From assembly GCA_000827265.1 (NCBI GenBank), contig KN834790.1:229513-293512 (forward strand): a stretch of 64,000 bases of DNA, written 5' to 3'. Shown one piece after another: positions 1 through 9,898 of the stretch. A model generated the notes under the pieces. It was not told the DNA's origin, did no database searches, and was given only the letters and a program-made list of their open reading frames with translations. A program made the position numbers and the translations under genes. The DNA comes from Collybiopsis luxurians FD-317 M1 (Eukaryota; Basidiomycota; Agaricomycetes; Agaricales; Omphalotaceae). How positions within the stretch are numbered: position 1 is the stretch's first letter; every line of letters starts with the position of its first letter.

Positions 1-51
1 AGGGCCAATTTTCTAACTTCCCAACTTCGAGCGCTTGAGCCTTTCGTCATC

Positions 52-2263
52 ATGGACGCTTTTCAGAATCATTTCCAGAGTGGCACAAATCCGACACCTG
101 CATTGCGCAAAGACAGCCACGGCCCCAAACCCATTCCTCCACCTAGCAAGAAAGTACAGATCGGGGAGGCAAGAAAATCACCGATACCACCTCCAGGAAA
201 GGTATCGAGACAAGTATCGAAACCTTCTGGCCAACCGGAGCAAGTTTTCTCACCTGCCGAGCTAGAGTCGATGGCGGCTCAGCAAAGCTCGTACTTCTCC
301 TTCAAGCTGGACGTGAATCAGTAAGTTCTTCCTCAAGCTGATAGTAAACTTACTAACCTTTCTTCGACGAAGATCACCGCAAACGGCGAAGGCTCAGAAG
401 ACTCAAAAGTTGAGAACAAACCTGGAACAAGCTCAGAGTGACCACAGTCCGGTTCAGAAGCCATCGGACGTATTGTTGCAGCAACATGTCCAACGGCACG
501 ATCCTTCGCGAAACCAGTGGCACTCTAATGTCCAATCTCACAGCCAGGTCCAAGTCCCACACGCCGTCGCCGCCAGTACTCCGGAGGGGTCGAACTTTTC
601 CCAAAGCAATCCAACGTCCAACCTGCACCCTTATCCCTCATCGATCCAAATCCAATCCAACAGCCGATCCTACCAGGGGACCCTGGCACAACTCGAACGC
701 CTCCGCCAGCTCGACGCCTGGCAGAGGTACGCACAGATGGAACTTGCACGAACGAATCAAGTACCGACGCGCGCGCAAATGCCCAATCAAGCCCAGAAAC
801 AGAACCAGGTGCCTCAAAACTCAGTTCCCGGAGTGAATCAAGTGCACGCAACCCACTCATCGACGCAGACAGTCTTCCCCCAACTCTCATATGAGCAGCT
901 CTTACAGGCGCATACACTCCTTCAACAGCAGAACCACGCGCTATTGCAAGCACGGAATGGAATCAGCGCGTACGAACAGTCCCCGTCGCAGCGACCTCCA
1001 CCCTCCGCATCCTCGCAGTCGCCGTATCCACCTCAACCAGGGAATTCAAGCACAAGGGCTATACTATCAAGCATACCCACCAAAACAGGATACAGCTCGA
1101 CTTCAGCGTCTTTCCCTCAAGCACTCACTCAGTACTACCCGGCCAAGGCAAGCGCACCGCAAGCTCCGCACTCCCGGTCGTTCAGCTACCAGCAAAATGA
1201 GCCGAACCTACCATCCCCTTCTCACTCGTCGCAGCTCAGGGTGTCAACTACCGCTATCAACATCCCTTCGACATCGGCAAACCCTCATCCTCAAAACTCT
1301 GATATGAGCTATGGAACCGACAACCTTCCTACACCCGATTCGACTCGTGTTCAGTCGACTCCACACGATTCCCAGAACAGTTACCACCATAACAGCGTAC
1401 AAGGATCGAGCGAATTCGACTGGATGTACTCATCATTCCCACAGTGTGTTCAAGACCAGAGCGTTATTGCGAACGGTACAAGAGGTGCAGTAGGAGGAGG
1501 AAGTGGGGTTTCATTCACCAGTGGAGGGGAAGGTGAGGGTGAGGTTCCAACATCGAGCCTCAACGAGCTCGAGACTCTCTCGTCGACCGTCGAACGAGTC
1601 GATGAAGTGGCATCTCAGTCGAAGGGAGACTACTATTCCCACCCACCCACAGTTCCATACGCCGAAGCACAGGAAATCGAATCACATCCGCCAACTCTCT
1701 CTTACAGTCTCGCCTCGCGGAACGAACATCAGTCGACCGCCACCGACTTGATGTTTCGGGACTACTCTCACTCTTCGAAACGCGTCGAGAACAATTCAAG
1801 GGGGGTATCCGGAGGCAAGGCTGTATCGAAACAGCGCAAGAGAAGAAAAGGCAAGGTCCCAGAGCCGAGCGCGGTCAAAAGCCCTGAGCTATCCAGCCTC
1901 GACTTTCTAGCCGACGCACTCATAACGGACTTTCTCGCGTCAGGGACAGCTGAGCATGGACTAGGGGAGGGAAAAATCGAGGATGAGATGGAGAGATTCT
2001 TCGGGGGATTGGGTCCGGATGTACGGGATTACGACTCCTTCAGCGCTTTCGGGCCATCTCTCGTCTTCCACCCTTCCTATTCCTCCCAGAGCGTTGATTG
2101 GGTGAACGCAGGCCGAACGTCAAACAAAGAACTCGACGCGTTTTGGCAACAGTGCTACAACCAGGTGACCAGCCTGCCTTCACCCAAAGGATCTGCCAAA
2201 GGCAACGGAAAGAGGCGGGCATCTTGGTTCGAATCGGATTCTCCCAAACGAACGAAGCACTGA
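52..2263 (+). CDS. Gln/Ser/Pro-rich protein of unknown function, copy A
   Basis: I do not recognise this family. Two exons, 52-320 and 373-2263, are joined across a 52-base GT-AG intron to give 719 residues. The start is the ATG at 52, in the same place as in the paralog at 9899-12096, whose first exon is also exactly 269 bases. The first 90 residues are basic and proline-rich (KKVQIGEARKSPIPPPGK). Residues about 100-350 are low-complexity Gln/Asn/Ser/Pro. A basic patch KQRKRRKGK near residue 575 could be a nuclear localisation signal. The best conserved part is the C-terminus, with ERFFGGLG and ELDAFWQQCYN, both also found in the paralog and traceable in the pseudogene at 7740-9250. Composition and the basic patch suggest a nuclear regulatory protein, but that is inference. 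Confidence 0.75.
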
Positions 2264-2805
2264 AAAGGAGGTGGTTGGAGCCACTTGAGAACAGGATCTT
2301 CGTGGCACGGACGCGTTTTCTGTGGTAAAGGAACTAAGACTTGCATTTTTGTATCAATTAGCGTCTATCTTGTAGTTTATGGTCCATATCTGTGACTTAC
2401 ACAAAACCTCGATGAATACGGAAAAAATTCCTGCCGTTTAGATGCCTGGATATCTGAACTGAACCACCTGGAAGCTGAAGGTACTATGAATGATGTCGGC
2501 AGCAGCGAGTACACGCAACCTGAACGAATCTCTTCTTGGATCCGTTCAGGCTGCGTGGTGGTGAAAGAAAGAAAGAAAGAAAGAGAGAAACCGGCGCTCC
2601 GGTCCCGATCCGCAAGCATGTCGCCATCGCGCCAACCCTTTGTTAGCTCTAAGAGGGACTGGGGCTAGCTATAAAGTTCGAATGCCTGGATAAAAGGGCC
2701 AACTGGAAGCTGAGTTTGACTCTGAAGAGGAAGGTGGCGGCGGTCCGGATCCGGATTTGTGTCGTGTATTTGTTCTTTGTTACTCTTAGCTCTGTTACTT
2801 GATGC
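2264..2805. repeat. 3' flank of copy A, part of the inverted-duplication arm, with a stable hairpin
   Basis: No gene seen. The sequence just after the stop of copy A matches, in reverse orientation, the sequence beyond the stop of copy B (about 9600-9898), so the duplication includes the 3' flank. A near-perfect hairpin lies at about 2513-2560 (CACGCAACCTGAACGAATC against GATCCGTTCAGGCTGCGTG). A short purine run (GAAAGAAAGAAAGAAAGAGA) follows at about 2565. GC-rich blocks with CCGGCGCTCCGGT occur near 2590 and, in a variant form, near 2738. Confidence 0.6.
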
Positions 2806-4682
2806 ATGATGGTGAGCAAAACAGAGCTTTCATTATCTTTCACTAACCGCCCCCAATACGATGCTAACAGGATACTCGCAATCACAAAGGCATCTACGAA
2901 AGAGCCAACGTGGATCTCACAGCCATTCGAAATAGATTGCGATCAGAATTTGGCTCTGCGGTTCAATCGAAGGAAGAAATTTCGGAAACCGTAGCTCAAG
3001 TGGACAAAGTCCTTCAAGCCCATGCCTCCGAAATCCATCGCTTACACTCCCGGATTATCTTTCTCCAAAATCAGGACCGACGTCTAGAGAGTTACAGAGC
3101 ATGCCTAAGCTCTCTCGCAGCTCCCATTAGGAAAGTCCCAAGTGAAGTCCTGTTACGCATATTCGCTCACGCAGCTTCCAATACGACCAACCAAATCACC
3201 TCAAAGAAACTGGAAACCTTGCCCGCGCTCTCAATCAGCTGGGTCTCTTCCCACTGGCGACGTTTGGCAAAGTCTTGTCCAGCCTTGTGGTCTCACATCC
3301 GCGTAGATCCTCATTGTGCCACACCTACCGATGATCCTATCCTTGACCTCTACCTCTCCCTTTCTCAATCCCATCCTCTCTACGTCGAGTTTTATGGAAC
3401 TTCCCGCGATCAGACATGCCAACATCAGCCCATAGTAGACTCACTCATCGCGTGCAGTGACCGGTGGCGATCCCTCAATATCTCTCATCAGCAGGTCTTC
3501 AAATCACTCGTAATGGGTCCAAACTCTCTACTCCCCTCGCATTTTCCCATTCTAGAAGAGATCGTCCTAGCGCAGGCTGGAGTCAGCAGTAGTACCGTTT
3601 TAGATCTTTTCAAGAATGCCCCAAACCTACGAAGATTAACCGTGCGCAGTATCTCGCTAACAAGAATTGCTACTCATCAGTTTCCATGGCGGCAACTGAC
3701 CTTCTTCCGCGCTGCAGAGCTCCCGCAGGGAACGAAGGAGTTTTTGCAAACTTGCTGCAGGCTCAAAGAGATTCAACTTGAGGAACCTAGAAGCGGAGCG
3801 GGCCTTCTCAATCCGCAGTGTGTATCTGGCGCCGTAGCACCGGCTCTAGAGAAACTCTCGATAACACTCTGCACAATGTCCGCCCCGACTCCGCCATCCG
3901 ACAGCATGAGTCTCCCAGAAGCTGTTTTCACCTCCTTATCATGCCCCAATCTCACTTCACTCTATCTCGAAAACAAAGATCTCGTCCACCCTCGTCCCTG
4001 GCCTAAACAATCCCTCCACGCCTTCATCTCCCGCTCCTCCTCCTCCTCTTTCCCCTCATCGTCATCCTCACCTTTGGTCTCCCATCAAAAATTGACAACC
4101 CTCACCTTACTCAACTTTGTCCTATCAGATTCCAAACTCCTCCACCTCCTCCAACTCTTACCCGCTCTTCTCCACCTCACTGTGGCCGATTCCAATTCCG
4201 AGACCGAGCCGAACGATGTCTCTAGTCCGCTAACGCCTGTATTTTTTCACCGACTGCATGCCTTCCCTTGCTCGTCGACGAATACGGTTTCGCCTGCAAT
4301 CGTGAGACGGTTGAGGAGTATCTCGTTCACTTACCATGGGGCTGCCCAGAATGGGTTTGGGGATAAAGAGTTTGTTGAGATGGTTTCCTCACGGTGGGCT
4401 CCTTCGGATGGATATGGATATAGATATGCATACGCATACGGACTAGACGGTTCAACTTCAGATCACAATTCCTGGGATGCCTACAAAGATAATATCGCAA
4501 TGGGAAACGAAGAAGACGAAGACGGAACGGCCTGCCTGCGTTCCGTCTCCATACGCTTCCCAAATCGAAAGCAGGATCATACAGATGAAGAGGTTTATCA
4601 GCCTTTGAAGCATTTGGAAAAAGCGGGTATGCGTGTTGTGGTTAGTTGGAAGAACCCATTGTCGGAGCGGGACTCGGAGTAG
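2806..4682 (+). CDS. F-box protein with N-terminal coiled coil
   Basis: Predicted SCF substrate adaptor. The model is a two-codon first exon ATGATG (2806-2811), a 59-base intron with a CACTAAC branch site, then exon 2 at 2871-4682, giving 605 residues. Residues about 25-75 form a heptad-like helix (VDKVLQAHASEIHRLHSRI). They are followed at about 85-130 by the F-box-like core IRKVPSEVLLRIF, the usual layout of large Agaricomycete F-box families. The remainder resembles irregular leucine-rich repeats (NLRRLTVRSISL, LEKLSITLC, NLTSLYLENKDL) ending in an acidic, Tyr-rich tail. It lies between the two arms of the inverted duplication. A fragment resembling its LWSHIRVD region lies at about 9549-9592, so the gene or a relative took part in the rearrangement. 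The F-box assignment is firm; the substrate is unknown. Confidence 0.8.
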
Positions 4683-5191
4683 GAGGATGGGGGATGTGTA
4701 CTTTGAATTAGTTTGCATACCATACAATATGTACGATGTGTAACGTAACCTGTTGTTTCGTCGTTTCGGTACGATCCTCTTAAGTATCTTGCCTCAAATT
4801 TAGGACCGGCCAAAGCAAAAATGCATCAGGTTACCCCTCAGAAAAGCTGGCATTCATTTCTTGGACTATACCATGTAAATATTTTGGGGAATTTGAAACA
4901 GTTCAGCTTCTAATAATTTGCATTGGATTTTGGACAGAAGATTGTTCTATGTTTATTGATGGTCTCGAAAACGCCGAAACTTGCGCTGTGAACGACTTTC
5001 GCAAAGGCACGTCTGCAAAAGGTGAAAAAGCTACAAGATATACGTAGATAAATAGCAAAAAATTGGGGGGAAGGAAGGAATCGCGGCGATATCTCATGAC
5101 ATGTGCCACCGGGAGATCCATATCAGGACCATCTCATAATCATAGAATCACCGCGCCCAAATAAACCGCTGGGCAGGGATATCAACGACTT
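4683..5191. other. Intergenic, between F-box gene and small gene
   Basis: Convergent 3' ends of the two neighbouring genes. I see no convincing ORF, repeat or RNA. Confidence 0.5.
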
Positions 5192-5684
5192 TCAACAAGG
5201 AAAACGTGAGGTATGCACGTACAAGGAAAATGAAATCACCCAAGTCAAGGTTCTGGAGTCTGCTCCGGATCCAAAATGGATATGGATATTGATGGGGACC
5301 ACGATCGTACCAGAATTATTCTGGACGCCAATGTCATTGCGATGTTTCTGAGAATTGTGATGGTCTGTGTCTATTGTTTGATCCCTTCCGACACTGCTCA
5401 TGAAACCTCCTGATATGTGGGTATGACCTGAGGTACGATGGGAAGTGCCTTGGGACAGACCAAATGATACATTGGGTGTTGAACTATGAGGCCGGCGTCG
5501 ATATGTCCCCCTCATCTGGTAAATAGATTCAGAAGTTCATCAATGGGATATTAACTAAACAGAATTTTGAACGTACTGATTCACTCTGTTCGAAGTTGGT
5601 AGATACCCCTCGATCTCCCAGTGTGAATGAATGATGGGGAGGGAAATTGTGCCCTAGGCCGTTGGCTCCACCAGGGATGCTCAT
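5192..5684 (-). CDS. Small Gly/His/Asn-rich protein with NLR-leader-like segment
   Basis: Two exons on the minus strand, 5577-5684 and 5192-5515, joined in phase 0 across a 61-base intron, give 143 residues starting MSIPGG. The second exon contains HISGGFMSSVGRDQTIDTDH and later INIHIHFGSG. The SGGxF...G...TDH pattern resembles the leader segment found N-terminal to many Agaricomycete NLR-like and kinase-like proteins, here standing alone without an NTPase or kinase domain. That comparison comes from memory of the family style, not from a search. Function unknown. It may be a true small protein or the surviving 5' part of a larger gene. Confidence 0.5.
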
Positions 5685-6492
5685 GTCGGAGCTCCTGGTG
5701 GTCCTTTGAGCAATGACCACTTGTCAAAGAGTCCGAGGCCAGATAAAAAGTAAAGTGTATACCAGCAAAAGCTGCGGTGCCTGGCCAAGAGTGCCTAAGA
5801 AAACAGGAGGGAAATTTGAGAGACAGAGGGGCAATCTGTGTCTCGATTTTAAATATCTATGCAGAGGTGATTGGGATAAAATCCGGAATAGTGCTCCGTA
5901 AGTGACAATCGTCGGAGCATATGCATGCAATTATACAGCTCTCTTCATTTCAATGAGGCGCAATGCATTCTAATGGGAATGCTGTAGAACTTGCTGTAGT
6001 GATACCAAGAATGATTTGAGCAAGGAAACCTGTAGACAACAGCACTGACACGAGTTTTCCTCGTGGTTAGAAAGATATAGAGGTGTTGAACGTCGAATAA
6101 CAACTTACTGACACGAGTTTTCCTCGAGGCATCAATCCTGTAAGTAGCAGTGTTGAATAGCAGTGTTGAATAACAGTGCTGACACGACACGTGTGTTCTT
6201 CGGGACAGGAAAGATACAGTAAGTATTCCCATCGGGAGCTCAAGCACTCACCTCTGTTGTTTTTAGTCGGCTCTAAGTATGGGAAATTGTAACACCTATT
6301 GTATTTGTCTAATTAATTGGATTAATTTGCTTCTCAGACTGACCCTTGTGTCGCGGTATTTTGAGAACCTTTACCGAAGCCCTCTAACTATTTGCTGTCA
6401 AACTGGATGATATCTGTGATCAAAAGATGCACCAGCAGGTAGCGTCAAGTTTTTACTGATAACACCTGACTTAGACCAGCAAAAACTCTTAC
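5685..6492. other. Intergenic with short direct repeats
   Basis: No gene seen. A 19-base direct repeat (CTGACACGAGTTTTCCTCG) occurs at about 6046 and 6110, and short GTTGAATA-type repeats follow near 6150-6175. The right end abuts the TIR element that starts near 6493. Confidence 0.5.
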
Positions 6493-7509
6493 CTAAAAAC
6501 CTTGTCCCACGGTTCAAAAGTCGCATCAAAAATCAAAAAAATCAAATAATTCAAAAAAATACAGAAAATCGCACTGGTACTCTCTCTCTCTCTTCTACGC
6601 CATGGTATACATTCGACATAACAACAGATTTGAGCAGGGAGCCATGCAAATAGCCTCCGAAGACTGGGTGCTAGGAGTTTTGGCCCAAAGTATTTTTTGT
6701 TGATAGGATGACTACGTTACTAAAGGCCATGTCAATCCTCACTATCCAGCCCTCGCTATCCTGTATGCAGTCAACATAAAATGCAATCCTTTTCGACTAT
6801 GTGTCAGGTTCTTGCTGAGGATTCATTGCTCTATCTGTCTGGGAAAATTTTTCAGGATGGTCTGCCATCTTTCGTGGCCACGCAGTTTCTGTTTGTGCGC
6901 TCTGTAAGGACCTGAGGGATTTTGAGTGGGAATTTGGATGGGAAAATGCTAAGGAAAGCTGCAACGCAGTGAGATGAAGCTTTGGGGACTCAATGGAAGG
7001 ATTAATATTGCATTGCAACTTCACAGCCGATCAAGTGGTTTTTCGCATCGATATCACCCTCTGGCAAGGGACCTTCCTCGATGACACAGTTCTTTAGCAA
7101 ATCACGGCAATTTGAGGTAATGGTCGACATGGGTACAAGTGCGAGGAAGTATGCCAATGCATTAGGATCAATGGTGACTTGTTGCTTTTGTTGGGTCTGG
7201 GCTCTAACTTTACAGGACAGATTTGCAGTAATGTTCAGGAGCCTCTCGAGCAAATCCATGATGCTGGATGCCTGTCAAGAGCACTCAAGCAAGACAGACT
7301 CACGAGAGATCATGACAACTGCAAACTGCTGTTAAAATGTTGCGCAGGTTCTTCAGTTTGCGTCCCTGCCTCAAGTAATTGCATCAAGACTATAGTTGCG
7401 AAGTATATTGAATGTCCAGAGTGAAGTAGATAATTTTCAGTATTTTAATGATTTTTTTGATTTTTTTGATTTTTGATGCGACTTTTCAACCGTGGGACAA
7501 GGTTTTTAG
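6493..7509. mobile_element. TIR DNA transposon-like element, about 1.0 kb
   Basis: The outer ends are inverted copies of about 70 bases: 6493-6562 begins CTAAAAACCTTGTCCCACGG, and the reverse complement of 7441-7509 begins with the same 20 bases. The arms continue alike through AAAAGTCGCATCAAAAATC into an AT-rich stretch. I found no convincing target-site duplication beside the ends. The element is too small for a typical transposase, and no DDE-type protein is visible. Inside, on the minus strand, there are gene-like open stretches at 7002-7259 and 6797-7024 of unknown function. Most likely a non-autonomous element, possibly carrying a captured gene fragment. Confidence 0.7.
7002..7259 (-). 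CDS. Unassigned ORF inside the TIR element
   Basis: An 85-codon open stretch beginning MDLLERLLNITANLSCKV and continuing VTIDPNALAYFLALVPMSTI. It could be an exon of a small gene, because a Gln/Glu-rich open stretch (MQLLEAGTQTEEPAQ) lies just upstream at about 7320-7385 and a second frame (6797-7024) continues downstream. I could not join these cleanly by splicing. No known domain is recognised. It lies wholly between the terminal inverted repeats and so would move with the element. Confidence 0.3.
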   Translation of the reverse strand: MDLLERLLNITANLSCKVRAQTQQKQQVTIDPNALAYFLALVPMSTITSNCRDLLKNCVIEEGPLPEGDIDAKNHLIGCEVAMQY

Positions 7510-7739
7510 TAATCTCTGTAAGTTGTGAAAGACAGCAGAATCAGAGCAAAATTCATGTGTCGAACCTGGCGTTACTCCAATCTCTAGTCCCACAGGCAGG
7601 TTCAGCGCCCCACCACTAGTATATCTGACTCCCACCCGGCGCTCCGGTTCGACTCAACGGCAGAGCCCGATACTATATCCAGGGATGTAAGAAAGATCCC
7701 ACTCAGATTGACGTCTGTTCCGACTCAATGCCTAGCAAA

Positions 7740-9250
7740 GACCCACCCATGTGGAAGCCGGATGGATAAATCAAGTACCCAATCGCATCCCCAATCAAGA
7801 CCAGTACGCGAATCAATACCCCCAAGGTCCCAACACTTCAAGTTGGTTCCCGTAGCGCGTCGACATTATCCAAATCCTAGCTCTACCCAGACTTCTTTCC
7901 TCGGACCCTCATCCATACGTCCATTCAGCCTCGAAAGTCTGTGTCATTGCAGGAGCCATGGACTGGCCAGTACGAAGAATCCTAATCGCAGCACCCTCAA
8001 GTTCGTTTCCAACCTGTTTCCCTTTATCCCACTTCCATTTCATCAACATCGTTACATCATATTGCTCCGTCTCCATCTTTATCAGGGAAGTCGAACTTTC
8101 TTCGAGTTCATCCGACCGCTCTTTCATTGAGTGTACCCGCACAAGAAAGTTACAGCTCAGCTTCTGCCCTTTTCCCCAGAGAAAACGCTCAATACCATCC
8201 AACTATGGCAAGCATACCACGAAAACGATACTCGTATCCACCCACCATTCCTCAGAATCTCACTCATCTCACCTCGGAGAGCCTCCGGCTTCTACCATGT
8301 TTATAAGACTTCCACTATCTCTTCTGCATCGACATCTTCCCATCTAGTACTCAGAGTTCCACCCCAGGCTATCCAACCAGCAGCCTTCCAACACCCAATT
8401 AAGTCGGGACGGAGCCAGTTCTATATGATTCCCTGCGCAGTTACCGCCATAACGTTGTACTCAGATCGACCAACATCGATTTTATTCGTAGGGAGTCCTA
8501 TAGGCGACTTAGCCAAGCCTGAGACTCTTCCGCGGACTGTCGAACGAGACGACAAGGTCACATCTCAGTTGGATGGAAGTTAGGGTACGAACCACCTTTC
8601 CCCGACTTCTTTCAGATCCAAAACAGTGTCGAGGATCGCACGGTCGCAGTAGCCAGTGCTGAAGATAACATACCCAGAATCCAAATGCCCAACCAGTAGA
8701 GAGGTAGAGAGCGAGTCAGTTCCGCCTACCTTCCAGCGCGAAGTTAGTCCAGAAAATAAGCATCAGTCAGCCAAAACCAACTCCACGTTCCTGGGATCCT
8801 TGCAATCTTCGAGTGCCACAGAGAACGTCGCGGGAAGATTAGTAGAGGGCAAGTCCTTATCGTTCTAAGGTGAAGCCAGGTCGCTGCTCTCAAACTTCAA
8901 GCTCGATGGAGCTGTACACAAACCGCCACTGGGCAAGGAATTGTGGCCAGAGGGAAGGGGAAAAAGGAGAATGAAACGCGGAACCTCTGTGGCGAAGTAA
9001 CCCAGGCGCACCATGCTACGACCTCCTTGGTGCTTTCTGCCCATCTCTCGCATTCCTCCCCTCCTATATATTCCAGCACCTCCCACAACACCGCTGACCG
9101 ACTTCCTGCTTCTTCGTTGGTTTACAAACAAGGTATTTCGAATGAGGAGATTGATGCCTTTTGCTACGACGAGTTTAGAGACTCGGCTCTGGTCGTGGAA
9201 CCTTTCAAAGACAACGGGAAAAGACTGGCATCTTCGTTCAGATGGCATTT
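7740..9250 (+). pseudogene. Decayed third copy of the Gln/Ser-rich gene
   Basis: Matches to copy A occur in the same order but in shifting frames with stops. Near 7765-7850 the DNA resembles the ATCAAGTACC...CCCAATCAAG region of copy A. Near 8520-8580 ETLPRTVERDDKVTSQ resembles ETLSSTVERVDEVASQ. Near 8680-8860 PPTFQREVSPENKHQSAKT resembles PPTLSYSLASRNEHQSTAT. Near 9140-9245 SNEEIDAF and NGKRLASSF resemble SNKELDAF and NGKRRASWF. No continuous reading frame connects these. It lies on the plus strand, like copy A, between the two intact paralogs. Confidence 0.75.
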
Positions 9251-9548
9251 GAATCATTGCCTGCATTCATGTATCCATTGGTATCTTGCAGCTTGCAATC
9301 GTTGGGTAAAATCTTTTGATGAAAACAATATTTTTCTTCTCTTGCTGTTTATATGCCTGGATATATGGGATTCGTTTAAAGGTAGCCGGCGCTCCGGTCC
9401 GGATACGGAAGCGTGTTTGGACCAATCCCGACGTTTACAGAACTACAGGGCCTCTCTCTTCCCGCCTCCGATGCGAACAACCCGCTCGGCTCAACATGCC
9501 TGCGTTATCGATAAGCCGTATATTCCCTTTGACGACGCCTAGTAATGT

Positions 9549-9592
9549 TCTGCCCAACCTTGTGGTCTCACATCCGCGTAAATCTGCATCGA
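9549..9592 (+). pseudogene. F-box gene fragment
   Basis: The stretch with CCTTGTGGTCTCACATCCGC and a few flanking bases is nearly identical to the LWSHIRVD-coding part of the F-box gene at about 3280-3325. Only about 45 bases are recognisable, so it is a relic from rearrangement rather than a gene. Confidence 0.6.
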
Positions 9593-9599
9593 AACACCA

Positions 9600-9898
9600 C
9601 GACGCAGCCTGAACAAATCTAATCTCTTCTTGGATTTGTTCAGTTTGCGTGTGCTCGCCGCAACCAACATCATTCAAACCTCCAGCCTCCAGGTGGGCTC
9701 TGATATCCAGTCATCTAAACGGCAAGAGAAAAAAATCGCGTATTCACCGAAAAATTTCTACGTAAGTTACAGATTTTGGTTACAAGCTGCAGGACAGACG
9801 CTAATGGATACAAAAATGCAAGTGTTAGTTCCTTTACCACAGAAAACGCGTCCGTGCCACGAAAATTTCTGTCCTCAAGTGACTCCGATCACCTCCCT
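9600..9898. repeat. 3' flank of copy B, matching arm of the inverted duplication, with hairpin
   Basis: Read on the minus strand, this matches the 3' flank of copy A, including the stem-loop at about 9603-9653 (CGCAGCCTGAACAAATC against GATTTGTTCAGTTTGCG). The stem sequence differs from that at 2513-2560 but can still pair. Confidence 0.6.

Noticed and set aside
7618..8130. ORFs 7708-8130 and 7958-8347 as independent genes
   Set aside because: They lie in the decayed third copy of the Gln-rich gene, and the recognisable similarity switches frame repeatedly.
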